Shown: positions 7,386 to 16,450 of the stretch, in pieces
How the letters are laid out: each line of letters starts with the position of its first letter
Position numbering within the stretch: the stretch's first letter is position 1
Source of the DNA: Bacteroidetes bacterium UBA2475
GTDB taxonomy: Bacteria; Bacteroidota; Bacteroidia; B-17B0; Aurantibacillaceae
NCBI GenBank assembly: GCA_002342065.1
Contig: DDPF01000005.1
Location: forward strand, 122,212 to 186,211
Direction: 5' to 3'
DNA: 64,000 nt
Position numbers and translations under genes: made by a program
Notes under the pieces: model-generated
What the model was told of the DNA's origin: nothing
Database searches by the model: none
The model's input: only the letters and a program-made list of their open reading frames with translations

Positions 7386-9321
7386 TTTTTAATTTCAGGT
7401 TAATGTAAACAAAGGTTCCCTTTTTTGGTTCTGATTCTAATTTAATACTACCATCCAACATGGATACCCTTGAGAAAATATTTTTCCAACCCATACCTCT
7501 GCTATCTTTTAATTTATCAGTATCAAAACCAATACCGTTATCTTTCATGCTTATTTCAAGCTCAGAACTATTTTTATTAATAGAAATAGTGATGTGATCG
7601 GCTTTTGCATGTTTGATCATATTAGTCAGAACCTCCTGTATAACACGGAAAACAGTTATGTCAAGCGACTTTCCTAAGGAAGAATCCACATTACTTGTAA
7701 GATCGATCTTTAAGGCTTTTGTTGCATTTACGTTATTTACCAATTCATTTATTGCGGGAATAAGCCCGAGACGAATAAGCGCGCTCGGCATCATATTATG
7801 AGATATGCTTCTTAATTCAATGCAGGCATCATCTATTATTTTTAAAGCGCGATCAAGATCAGGTTTATCTTCTTTAATTACTGAATCTTCTAATCCTGCA
7901 ACATTTAAACGTGCTGTTGAAAGCAGTTGACCAAGACCATCATGTAATTCTTGTGCAATGCGCGAACGTTCTTTTTCTTCAGCTTCTATTACATCTTTAA
8001 AACGTAATTTTTCCGCTTCGGCTAATTCTGTTTTTTGTTGTTGTTTTTTGCGGTTGTATATAAATAATGAAATACCAATGATCAAAATAATAATTGTTAA
8101 TGCAATGGTTAACTGGTTCTTCCTCTTTTGGTTCTCATTTGCAATTACCAGCTGTTGAATTTCAGTCTTTCTTTTTAACTCTGAATTTTCTTTTTCTTTT
8201 TTTTCAGTTTCGTATTTGGTTTGCATTTCTATGATCTGTTCTGTCTTCGTTTCATTTAGCAGCGAATCACTTACCTGCGAATAAAGCGTACGGTACTTTA
8301 AAGACCTTTCAAAATCTTTTAGGTCGGCGTAAGCATCAGAAAATGCCATATAAAGATGTTTACGATGATCAGCATTACCTGTTTGTGAAGCAAAAATAAG
8401 ACCCTCATTTAAATATGGTAAAGCTTCTTTTGGTCTTTTAAGTGAAACGTATGCATTACCAATACTAATAATAGATGTTGTTGCACCATTAATATCTTCC
8501 AATTCACGGCGTATTTTAAGCGCTTTTAAGTTATACTCTTGGGCTTTATTGTAATTTTTTTCGTTTGCCGCAATATAGCCTAATTGATGGAGAACATTAC
8601 ACATTCCAAAGCGGTCATTTAATTCTTCTTTTAATTTATATGATCTTGCATACAGATCTTTTGCTTTCCACATAAGGGAATCTACATCAGTGTAAACCGA
8701 AGCCAAAGAACTTAATGAGTTAGCCATGCCCTGTTTATTGTTTACCTTCTCAAACAGATCAAAAGCTCTTCGTAAATATTTATCAGCAAGATCAAGTGAC
8801 CCGAGTTGAATGTAGGTATTGCCAAGGTTAGCACAATCATTGCCCATATTTGCTTTGTTATTTCTTAGCTCATTAATTTTTAAAGCTTTAAAATAATTCT
8901 CAATTGATTTTTCATAAACGCCTTGATAATAAAAATTCAATCCTAGATTCCCATAACCTTTCGCGATCATAGTACTATCATTTAATTTTAGACCAAGGCT
9001 TAACGATCGGTTATAATAATAATCTGAACTATCATATTTACCTAAAAAGCTATATGCTGCGCCAATAGTATTGTTTGATCTTGATTCGTATTTAAAATTT
9101 TTGGTCTTTTTGGAAAGCGCTAAACATTCCCTGGACAGTTCTATAGATTTTTCGGGTAAAGCCCTGAAAGAAGCCCATGCGACGTTCCACATCAGATCTA
9201 TTTTTGTAGAATCGGGCAAATCTTTTTTTAATTCTTTTCTCAGATCATCAATTGCTTTTTGATCCTGCCCAAAAAGAAAAGAAGAGGTCAAAAAAAAGAA
9301 TAAAGTGAGCTTAGTCATCAT
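7378..9321 (-). CDS. TPR-containing sensor histidine kinase, NarX/HisKA_3 type (cassette copy 1)
   Basis: A 647-aa membrane sensor. A signal peptide or first hydrophobic segment covers 1-19, then TPR repeats occupy about 85-350 (a tandem array such as YGNLGLNFYYQGVYEKSIENY), placed outside the inner membrane. A coiled coil spans about 360-400 and a transmembrane helix about 403-423. The HisKA_3 dimerisation domain carries phospho-acceptor His460 in IAQELHDGLGQL. The HATPase domain (about 550-645) shows NMIKHAK (N box) and DNGIGF (G1). This is the first gene of the cassette on the minus strand. A TPR sensor region suggests sensing of a peptide or protein-borne cue, but the ligand is unknown. 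Confidence 0.9.
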   Translation of the reverse strand: MMTKLTLFFFLTSSFLFGQDQKAIDDLRKELKKDLPDSTKIDLMWNVAWASFRALPEKSIELSRECLALSKKTKNFKYESRSNNTIGAAYSFLGKYDSSDYYYNRSLSLGLKLNDSTMIAKGYGNLGLNFYYQGVYEKSIENYFKALKINELRNNKANMGNDCANLGNTYIQLGSLDLADKYLRRAFDLFEKVNNKQGMANSLSSLASVYTDVDSLMWKAKDLYARSYKLKEELNDRFGMCNVLHQLGYIAANEKNYNKAQEYNLKALKIRRELEDINGATTSIISIGNAYVSLKRPKEALPYLNEGLIFASQTGNADHRKHLYMAFSDAYADLKDFERSLKYRTLYSQVSDSLLNETKTEQIIEMQTKYETEKKEKENSELKRKTEIQQLVIANENQKRKNQLTIALTIIILIIGISLFIYNRKKQQQKTELAEAEKLRFKDVIEAEEKERSRIAQELHDGLGQLLSTARLNVAGLEDSVIKEDKPDLDRALKIIDDACIELRSISHNMMPSALIRLGLIPAINELVNNVNATKALKIDLTSNVDSSLGKSLDITVFRVIQEVLTNMIKHAKADHITISINKNSSELEISMKDNGIGFDTDKLKDSRGMGWKNIFSRVSMLDGSIKLESEPKKGTFVYINLKLKNG

Positions 9322-9350
9322 TTAAATATAGTGCAAAAATATGAATAACA

Positions 9351-9378
9351 AAAAGCCCTAACATTTGCCAGGGCTTTT
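9351..9378. terminator. Intrinsic terminator downstream of clpC
   Basis: AAAAGCCCT at 9351-9359 pairs with AGGGCTTTT at 9370-9378 around a 10-nt loop. It lies just after the clpC stop codon (9413, minus strand) and before the kinase gene start. Confidence 0.7.
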
Positions 9379-9412
9379 AATTTATCATCTAAAATTTATA
9401 ATTTGTAATCTC

Positions 9413-11962
9413 TTACGCTTTATCTTCTTTCTTACCTTTTTTAGCTTTTGGTTTGTGAGTAGAAACTACAACTTCATCTTTTTCTTTATTGTAATCTACT
9501 TCTATCTCATCGCCTTCGGCTAAATTATTTTTAATGATCTCTTCTGCCATAGGATCTTCAAGGTACTTTTGAATTGCACGTTTTAAAGGCCTTGCGCCGT
9601 AATTGGCATCGTAACCTTTTTCTACGATATAATCTTTAGCAGCATCAGTAATTTTAATGGTGTAACCTAAACCGGTAACTCTTCCAAATAAATGTCCTAA
9701 TTCAATATCAATGATCTTATGAATATCAGATTTCTCTAAAGAGTTAAACATTACCACATCATCAATACGATTTAAGAACTCAGGTGCAAATGCTTTCTTT
9801 AATGCATTTTGAATAATGCCTTGCGAAGCTTCATCTTCACCTTCTTTACGGGTTTGTGTACCAAAACCAACACCTGTACCAAAATCTTTTAACTGGCGGG
9901 CACCAATGTTAGAGGTCATGATGATAATTGTATTCTTAAAATCGATCTTACGACCTAAACTATCAGTTAATTGTCCATCATCTAAAACCTGTAACAACAT
10001 ATTAAATACATCCGGATGTGCTTTTTCTATCTCATCTAATAAAATAACAGCGTAGGGGTGACGACGAACTTTTTCAGTTAACTGTCCACCTTCTTCATAA
10101 CCTACGTAGCCCGGAGGCGCACCAATTAAACGGGTTACAGCAAATTTTTCCATGTACTCGCTCATGTCGATACGAATTAACGCATCATCATTATCAAATA
10201 AATGTCTTGCTAAAATTTTTGCCAATTGTGTTTTACCAACACCGGTTGGACCTAAAAATATAAATGAACCAATTGGTTTGTTAGGATCTTTTAAACCAGC
10301 GCGGTTACGTTGAATTGCTTTTACAACTTTAGCAACAGCTTTTTCCTGGCCAATAACTTTACCGGTAATTAGCTCATTCATTTTAACCAGCTTATCGCTT
10401 TCATTCTGGTTAACACGTTGAACGGGTACACCGCTCATCATACTGACAACATCGGCAACATTATCTTCGGTAACGCTAATACGGTTCTGCTTGGTTTCTT
10501 CCTCCCAGGCTTTTTTAGCAACTTCTAATTCTGTTTGCAATTGTTTTTCGGTATCACGTAAACGTGCAGCCTCTTCGTATTTTTGAGAACGAACAACCTG
10601 ATTTTTTAGTTCTTTAATATCTTCGATCTTTTTCTCGATCTCTAAAATATTTTCAGGAACATTAATATTTGTAATGTGAACACGACTTCCTGCCTCATCT
10701 AAAGCGTCAATAGCTTTATCGGGTAAATGTCTGTCTGTAATATATCTTGCAGTTAAAGTAACACAAGCTTTAATAGCTTCGTCAGTATACGTTACGTTAT
10801 GATGTTCTTCGTATTTTGATTTAATGTTATTTAAGATCTGTAAAGTTTCATCCGGAGTAGCAGGCTCAATTAATACTTTTTGAAAACGACGCTCTAAGGC
10901 ACCATCTTTTTCGATGTACTGACGGTACTCATCTAAAGTTGTTGCACCAATACATTGTATCTCACCACGCGCTAAAGCAGGTTTGAACATGTTGCTGGCA
11001 TCCAAGCTTCCACTTGCGCCACCAGCACCAATAATGGTATGGATCTCATCGATGAATAAAATAACATCAGGCGATTTTTCCAATTCGTTCATTACCGCTT
11101 TCATACGCTCTTCGAACTGGCCGCGGTATTTTGTTCCTGCAACTAAAGATGCAAGATCTAAAGTAACAACACGTTTACCAAATAATACACGCGATACTTT
11201 GCGTTGAACTATACGTAAAGCTAAACCTTCGGCAATACTTGATTTACCCACACCGGGCTCACCAATTAAAATTGGGTTGTTCTTTTTACGACGCGATAAT
11301 ATTTGTGATACACGTTCAATTTCTTTTTCACGGCCAACAACAGGATCTAATTTTCCGTCCTCCGCCATTTTAGTTAGGTCTCTACCAAAATTGTCAAGCA
11401 CAGGCGTTTTCGATTTGCTTTCGCCTTGTTTCTTTTGATTACCCGTATTACTTGCACCACCAAAACTCGATTCTTCACTTTCATCTTCATCACCACCGGC
11501 AGCAGAATTCTCTATCTTACCTGGGTTATCTAAAAAGCCTTCTAATTCTGCACGTACGGCATCGTAATCAACTCCAGACTTAATTAAGGTCTTAGTAACC
11601 ACATTATCGTTATCTTTTAAAATACAAAGCAATAAATGCTCTGTGCCAATTTGTATAGATTTGAAGGTCTTTGCCTCGAGATATGTCAGTTTTAATGTCT
11701 TTTCGGCTTGTTTTACCAATGGGATGTTTGCCAGGTTATTGGATTTTCGTAATCCGGGAGTTAAGTTTTGTTCAATGTTCCTACGAAGTTCAGTTACATC
11801 TACTCCTAAATTCTTTAATAAACGCATTCCTACACCGTCTCCTTCTCTAATCATACCAAGCATCAGGTGTTCTAATCCAATATAATCGTGCCCTAATCTT
11901 AAAGCCTCTTCACGGCTGTAGGTAATAACATCTTTTACCCTGGGCGAAAATTTTGCTTCCAT
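9413..11962 (-). CDS. clpC: ATP-dependent Clp protease ATP-binding subunit ClpC
   Basis: AAA+ unfoldase/disaggregase of 849 aa that feeds substrates to ClpP. Two N-terminal Clp_N repeats lie within about residues 1-145. AAA-1 has Walker A GEPGVGKSS and the Walker B segment VILFIDEIH. A UVR/middle domain (SQKYEEAARLRDTEK, around 450-470) marks it as ClpC rather than ClpA or ClpB. AAA-2 has GPTGVGKTQ and VILLDEIEKAH. A Lys-rich tail of about 20 residues follows. It is divergent from gyrA across 272 bp. The ClpS adaptor is encoded nearby. The ClpP-docking loop was not confirmed by eye. Confidence 0.94.
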   Translation of the reverse strand: MEAKFSPRVKDVITYSREEALRLGHDYIGLEHLMLGMIREGDGVGMRLLKNLGVDVTELRRNIEQNLTPGLRKSNNLANIPLVKQAEKTLKLTYLEAKTFKSIQIGTEHLLLCILKDNDNVVTKTLIKSGVDYDAVRAELEGFLDNPGKIENSAAGGDEDESEESSFGGASNTGNQKKQGESKSKTPVLDNFGRDLTKMAEDGKLDPVVGREKEIERVSQILSRRKKNNPILIGEPGVGKSSIAEGLALRIVQRKVSRVLFGKRVVTLDLASLVAGTKYRGQFEERMKAVMNELEKSPDVILFIDEIHTIIGAGGASGSLDASNMFKPALARGEIQCIGATTLDEYRQYIEKDGALERRFQKVLIEPATPDETLQILNNIKSKYEEHHNVTYTDEAIKACVTLTARYITDRHLPDKAIDALDEAGSRVHITNINVPENILEIEKKIEDIKELKNQVVRSQKYEEAARLRDTEKQLQTELEVAKKAWEEETKQNRISVTEDNVADVVSMMSGVPVQRVNQNESDKLVKMNELITGKVIGQEKAVAKVVKAIQRNRAGLKDPNKPIGSFIFLGPTGVGKTQLAKILARHLFDNDDALIRIDMSEYMEKFAVTRLIGAPPGYVGYEEGGQLTEKVRRHPYAVILLDEIEKAHPDVFNMLLQVLDDGQLTDSLGRKIDFKNTIIIMTSNIGARQLKDFGTGVGFGTQTRKEGEDEASQGIIQNALKKAFAPEFLNRIDDVVMFNSLEKSDIHKIIDIELGHLFGRVTGLGYTIKITDAAKDYIVEKGYDANYGARPLKRAIQKYLEDPMAEEIIKNNLAEGDEIEVDYNKEKDEVVVSTHKPKAKKGKKEDKA

Positions 11963-12234
11963 AAATTGTTCCTTTTAATAAGTGAAATTACATATATAAT
12001 GCCAAAGTCAAAAATAGATTAAAATAATCGGTTTGATAAACTTTACAAGTGGTTTTTTTAACATTATTTTTGTTGATAAGTTTTGCGTGTATTTGTTGAT
12101 TTTTCGGTACTTTCATGGGTTCAAAGTTCAATTTTTTATACGTAATTATTTAACGATAGTTACGTTTAAATCATCTGACAAAAGAGCATTAATTAAAGGT
12201 AGTAAATTAAAAATTAAATAAAGAAAAAAGAACT

Positions 12235-14808
12235 ATGGCTGACGGAGAAAAAATAATTCCGATTAATATTGAAGATGAAATGAAAACGGCTTACATCGAT
12301 TATTCGATGTCAGTTATTGTATCACGTGCTTTGCCTGATGTGCGTGATGGCTTGAAGCCAGTGCATCGCAGGGTTTTATACGGTATGTTAGACCTTGGCG
12401 TTTTGCATAACCGCCCTTATAAAAAATCTGCCCGTATTGTTGGGGAGGTTCTCGGAAAGTACCATCCACATGGTGACGCCAGTGTTTATGATACGATGGT
12501 GCGTATGGCCCAGGATTGGAGTTTACGCTATATGTTGGTTGATGGGCAAGGCAATTTTGGTTCTATAGATGGCGATCCACCAGCAGCAATGCGTTACACA
12601 GAGGTGCGTTTCCGCAAGATAGCGGAAGAAATGATAGCGGATATTGAAAAAGATACAGTTGATTTTCGTCCCAATTTTGACGATTCGTTAACAGAGCCTA
12701 CGGTTATGCCTTCGCGTATCCCTAATTTATTAATGAACGGTGCTTCGGGAATTGCCGTGGGTATGGCCACAAACATGGCGCCACACAATTTAACAGAATC
12801 TATCAACGCCATTTTAGCTTACATAGATAACCGCGAAATTGATATTGACGGTTTAATGAAACATATTAAAGCTCCTGATTTTCCTACTGGCGGAACCATT
12901 TATGGTTTTGAAGGCGTGAAAGAAGCTTTCCATACAGGCCGCGGCCGCGTTGTTATGCGTGCTAAAGCAAACATTGAACCTGTTGGGAACAGGGAACGTA
13001 TTATTATTACCGAAATTCCTTACCAGATCAATAAGGCGGAAATGATAAAACGTCAGTGGGAATTATGTAACGAGAAAAAAATTGAAGGCATTAGCGAGAT
13101 CCGCGATGAAAGTAATCGTGAAGGTATGCGTATTGTTTATGAATTACGTGCTGATGCAATTTCGAATGTTGTACTAAATAATTTATACAAGTATTCTGCT
13201 TTACAAACTTCATTCTCAATCAATAACGTAGTTCTTGTTAAGGGTCGTCCGCAAATGCTGAACCTTAAAGATATGATCGTTCATTTTGTTGAGCACAGAC
13301 ATGAAGTAGTTGTACGTCGTACAAAATACGAACTGGCACAGGCAGAAAAACGAGCCCATATTTTACAAGGTTTATTAATTGCTCTCGATCACTTAGATGA
13401 AGTAATTAAAATTATTCGCGAAAGTGATAGTCCTGATATTGCAAGAGATGAATTAATTACAAAATTTAGTTTATCTGAGATACAAGCACGTGCCATTTTA
13501 GATATGCGTTTAAGAACTTTAACAGGACTTGAGCGTGATAAAATTAAAGCTGAGTACGATGAGTTAATGAAAACCATTGCTCACTTAAATGAGATCTTAA
13601 ATAATGAAACGTTGCGTTACTCTATTATAAAAGGAGAATTAGTTGAGATAAAAGATAAATACGGCGATGAACGCCGCACAGATATTGTTTACTCTGGTGA
13701 TGATCTTAAAGTAGAAGACATGATAGCCGATGAAGATGTTGTTATTACAATATCGCACATGGGTTATATGAAACGTACTAACTTAGATGAGTACCGTGCG
13801 CAGGGCAGAGGTGGCAAAGGAAGTAAAGGATCGAATACACGTGAAGAAGATTTTATTGAGCACATGTTCATTGCAAGTACACACAATTATTTATTATTGT
13901 TTACCGAAAAAGGACAGTGTTATTGGTTGCGTGCTTACGAAGTACCAGAAGGAACAAAAACAAGCAAAGGACGCGCAATCCAAAATTTAATTAGTATTGC
14001 ACCTGATGATAAAGTAAAAGCATTTATTAATGTTACCAGCTTAAGCGATGAAGAGTATATTAATAATAACTTCATTGTATTGGCAACTAAAAATGGTATC
14101 ATCAAAAAAACAACTTTAGAGGCTTATACACGTCCACGTGCTAACGGTATTAATGCTGTTACAATTCGCGAAGGAGATATTTTATTAGAAGCAGCTTTAA
14201 CTAATGGTAAGAACGAAATTATGCTTGCTACCAAATTAGGCAAGGTTTGTCGTTTTAACGAAGAGAAAGTGCGTCCGATGGGTAGAAATGCCAGCGGTGT
14301 AATTGGAATTGATCTGAACGACGATGAAGGCGGTAATAACGAAGTTATTGGAATGATCTGTATTGATGATATGAATGCTAACGTTTTAGTGGTTTCTGAA
14401 AAAGGTTATGGTAAACGTTCGGATATTGAAGAATATCGTGTTACCAACCGTGGCGGAAAAGGTGTAAAAACAATTAATATTACTGACAAAACAGGAAACT
14501 TAGTTGGAATTAAATCTGTGACCGATGCAAATGACCTGATGATCATTACAAAAAATGGTATCACTATCCGTTTAAATGTAAGTGCGCTTCGTGTAATGGG
14601 AAGAGCAACACAAGGTGTTCGTTTAATTAATATTTCTGATACAGATGAAATTGCAGCTGTAACAAAAGTTGATCATGAAGATGAAGAAGGAAGCGAAAGC
14701 GCAATTTTGGGTGCTGATGTTAATCTTAACGGACAAAGCGATGAATCTACCGGGGAAACTGATACAACAACCGGAGAAACAGATACACCAACTGATATTA
14801 AAGAGTAA
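12235..14808 (+). CDS. gyrA: DNA gyrase subunit A
   Basis: Breakage-reunion subunit of DNA gyrase, 857 aa. Catalytic Tyr121 lies in AAMRYTE, and the QRDR reads HPHGDASVYD at about 77-86. The position equivalent to E. coli Ser83 is Ala82, the residue class linked to reduced quinolone binding. The C-terminal beta-pinwheel has a GyrA-box-like RGGKGSKG and blade repeats (VVSEKGYGKRS, IITKNGITIRL). An acidic/Thr-rich tail contains a short TGETDT repeat. It is followed after 68 bp by a TPR gene on the same strand. Confidence 0.96.
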   Translation: MADGEKIIPINIEDEMKTAYIDYSMSVIVSRALPDVRDGLKPVHRRVLYGMLDLGVLHNRPYKKSARIVGEVLGKYHPHGDASVYDTMVRMAQDWSLRYMLVDGQGNFGSIDGDPPAAMRYTEVRFRKIAEEMIADIEKDTVDFRPNFDDSLTEPTVMPSRIPNLLMNGASGIAVGMATNMAPHNLTESINAILAYIDNREIDIDGLMKHIKAPDFPTGGTIYGFEGVKEAFHTGRGRVVMRAKANIEPVGNRERIIITEIPYQINKAEMIKRQWELCNEKKIEGISEIRDESNREGMRIVYELRADAISNVVLNNLYKYSALQTSFSINNVVLVKGRPQMLNLKDMIVHFVEHRHEVVVRRTKYELAQAEKRAHILQGLLIALDHLDEVIKIIRESDSPDIARDELITKFSLSEIQARAILDMRLRTLTGLERDKIKAEYDELMKTIAHLNEILNNETLRYSIIKGELVEIKDKYGDERRTDIVYSGDDLKVEDMIADEDVVITISHMGYMKRTNLDEYRAQGRGGKGSKGSNTREEDFIEHMFIASTHNYLLLFTEKGQCYWLRAYEVPEGTKTSKGRAIQNLISIAPDDKVKAFINVTSLSDEEYINNNFIVLATKNGIIKKTTLEAYTRPRANGINAVTIREGDILLEAALTNGKNEIMLATKLGKVCRFNEEKVRPMGRNASGVIGIDLNDDEGGNNEVIGMICIDDMNANVLVVSEKGYGKRSDIEEYRVTNRGGKGVKTINITDKTGNLVGIKSVTDANDLMIITKNGITIRLNVSALRVMGRATQGVRLINISDTDEIAAVTKVDHEDEEGSESAILGADVNLNGQSDESTGETDTTTGETDTPTDIKE

Positions 14809-14876
14809 AAAATGTTAAATACCAAAATTTGGTATGTAAATTGAAAAAGTAAACGTCGTATATAAAAAGACATCTT

Positions 14877-16232
14877 ATGAAAAAAGTAGCAATATTATCT
14901 CTGGCCCTGCTGCCAATTTTTGGACTGGCGCAAAAATCTAAAGTGCAAACTGCCTGGAGGTCGCTTAATGACTATGAAGCAACTGTAAAGGACGGAAAAC
15001 CTGATGTTGTGTATTTAACTAAAGCCAAAGAAGCAATTGATCTTGCTCTGGCTAACGAAGAAACAAAGAACCAGGGAAAGACCCACGCTTATAAAGCAAG
15101 GATCAGTTACGCACAGTACCAATATAGTTTGGCTCAGGAATTAAAAAAACTGGAAGCAACTACACCTGACAAGAACGAAAGAGCTATGTTAGCTTATGGT
15201 AATGCTCCTTTAGCTGATTTTGAACAGGCAAATGATGAACTAAGTAAGATCCAGGAGTTAGATCCAAAATTTATGGAGACGATTAAAGAAGGATTAACAA
15301 AAGGAACATCAATGCTTGGTGAAGACGATCTTAAATTTGCAATGGTTGCTCAACAAATGAAAATGGAATCGGGTAATATTGCCAGCGGAAAATACAAAGC
15401 AAAAAAGTATGATGAAGCAGCTGATTATTTTTACAAAACAGGTTTTATGAATACCATGTTATATAAAGTAAAAGATACTTCTAATTTTTACAATGCTTGT
15501 GTTTCTGCAGCGAAAGCAAAAAATAATACCAAGATCATTGAATACAATAAAAAAATGATCGATGGAAAAATTGCTTCACCTTACAATTACGAATCTTTAT
15601 TTAATGCACATATTGCAAAAGGCGATTCAACTACAGCACTTGAATACCTAAGAAAAGGAAGAGTTGCTTTTCCAAACGATATGGGATTATTGAATAATGA
15701 GACTAATCAATTTTTAGCAAAAGGTAAACAGCAAGAGGCCTTAACCAATTTAAAAACGGCCAGCGAAAAAGATCCTAATAACGCTTTATTTTATTTAGTT
15801 TCCGGAAATATTTATGATAACATGGCTAATCCAAAAGATAAGACTACAGGGAAAGATCTTGATAAACCAGCCAATTTTGACGAGATGTTTAAAAATGCAG
15901 AAGACAATTATTCAAAAGCGGTTGCTTTAAAACCTGCAAACGATCTGCTTTATAATTCGCTTTACAATTTAGGAGCTATGTACAATAACTACGGCGGTTA
16001 TTTACAAACCAAAGCCTCTAACCTAACTATTGCCGAAGCGGCAAAAAAAGGTAAAGAAATGGAAGCGAAAAGTCAGGAGTTTTATAAAAAAGCCATCCCA
16101 CATTTAGAGCAGGCATTAAGCGTTAAACCTGATGATAAAGCAACAATGGGTGCTTTACGCAAACTTTACCTTTTAACAGGTAACGAAGCAAAAGGTAAAG
16201 AAATGAATGAAAAAATGAAGACCGCTAAATAG
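14877..16232 (+). CDS. Exported TPR-repeat protein
   Basis: A 451-aa product with a signal peptide (MKKVAILSLALLPIFGLAQ) and a soluble, lysine-rich, all-helical body. TPR-like helix pairs are visible in the middle and C-terminal half, for example KGDSTTALEYLRKGRVAFPND, ASEKDPNNALFYLVSGNIYD and AIPHLEQALSVKPDDKATMGALRKLYLLTG. Such periplasmic TPR proteins are scaffolds; no partner is indicated by sequence. It lies 68 bp downstream of gyrA and may be cotranscribed. An intrinsic terminator follows. Confidence 0.75.
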   Translation: MKKVAILSLALLPIFGLAQKSKVQTAWRSLNDYEATVKDGKPDVVYLTKAKEAIDLALANEETKNQGKTHAYKARISYAQYQYSLAQELKKLEATTPDKNERAMLAYGNAPLADFEQANDELSKIQELDPKFMETIKEGLTKGTSMLGEDDLKFAMVAQQMKMESGNIASGKYKAKKYDEAADYFYKTGFMNTMLYKVKDTSNFYNACVSAAKAKNNTKIIEYNKKMIDGKIASPYNYESLFNAHIAKGDSTTALEYLRKGRVAFPNDMGLLNNETNQFLAKGKQQEALTNLKTASEKDPNNALFYLVSGNIYDNMANPKDKTTGKDLDKPANFDEMFKNAEDNYSKAVALKPANDLLYNSLYNLGAMYNNYGGYLQTKASNLTIAEAAKKGKEMEAKSQEFYKKAIPHLEQALSVKPDDKATMGALRKLYLLTGNEAKGKEMNEKMKTAK

Positions 16233-16252
16233 AACTGTAAAAAAAATTATAA

Positions 16253-16289
16253 AGATCCTCCAGGGTTATGCCTTGGGGGATTTTTTATT
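16253..16289 (+). terminator. Intrinsic terminator after the TPR gene
   Basis: GATCCTCCAGGG pairs with CCTTGGGGGATT, including G-U pairs, followed by a T run (16281-16288). Confidence 0.65.
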
Positions 16290-16293
16290 TAAT

Positions 16294-16370
16294 AGCCACA
16301 AAGACTCTAAGACTCAAAGTTCCACTAAAATTTTTCTTTGTGTACCTTTGTGCCATTGTGCCTTCGTGGC
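16294..16370. repeat. Intergenic inverted-repeat element E2 (GCCACAAAG word family)
   Basis: The left arm at 16294-16319 begins GCCACAAAGACTC. The right arm at 16336-16370 is built of reiterated words CTTTGTG, TTGTGCC and ends CTTCGTGGC, the reverse complement of the left terminus with one change. No ORF. It sits between a terminator and the htpG promoter. Confidence 0.6.
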
Positions 16371-16383
16371 AATATAGAGCCAA

Positions 16384-16417
16384 TTTGTCACTTTAACTTG
16401 CAATGGTACTATATTTG
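16384..16417 (+). promoter_or_regulatory. Bacteroidota promoter of htpG
   Basis: TTTG at 16384-16387 and TATATTTG at 16410-16417 (TAnnTTTG) are separated by 22 bp. The predicted leader before the htpG ATG is about 30 nt. Confidence 0.6.
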
Positions 16418-16450
16418 CAATCAATTTATTACAAATAAAATTATAGAAAG

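Noticed and set aside
12033..12221. 62-codon ORF between clpC and gyrA
   Set aside because: It occupies the gyrA leader/promoter area, has no family signal, and is strongly biased to Phe/Ile/Lys as expected from AT-rich non-coding DNA.
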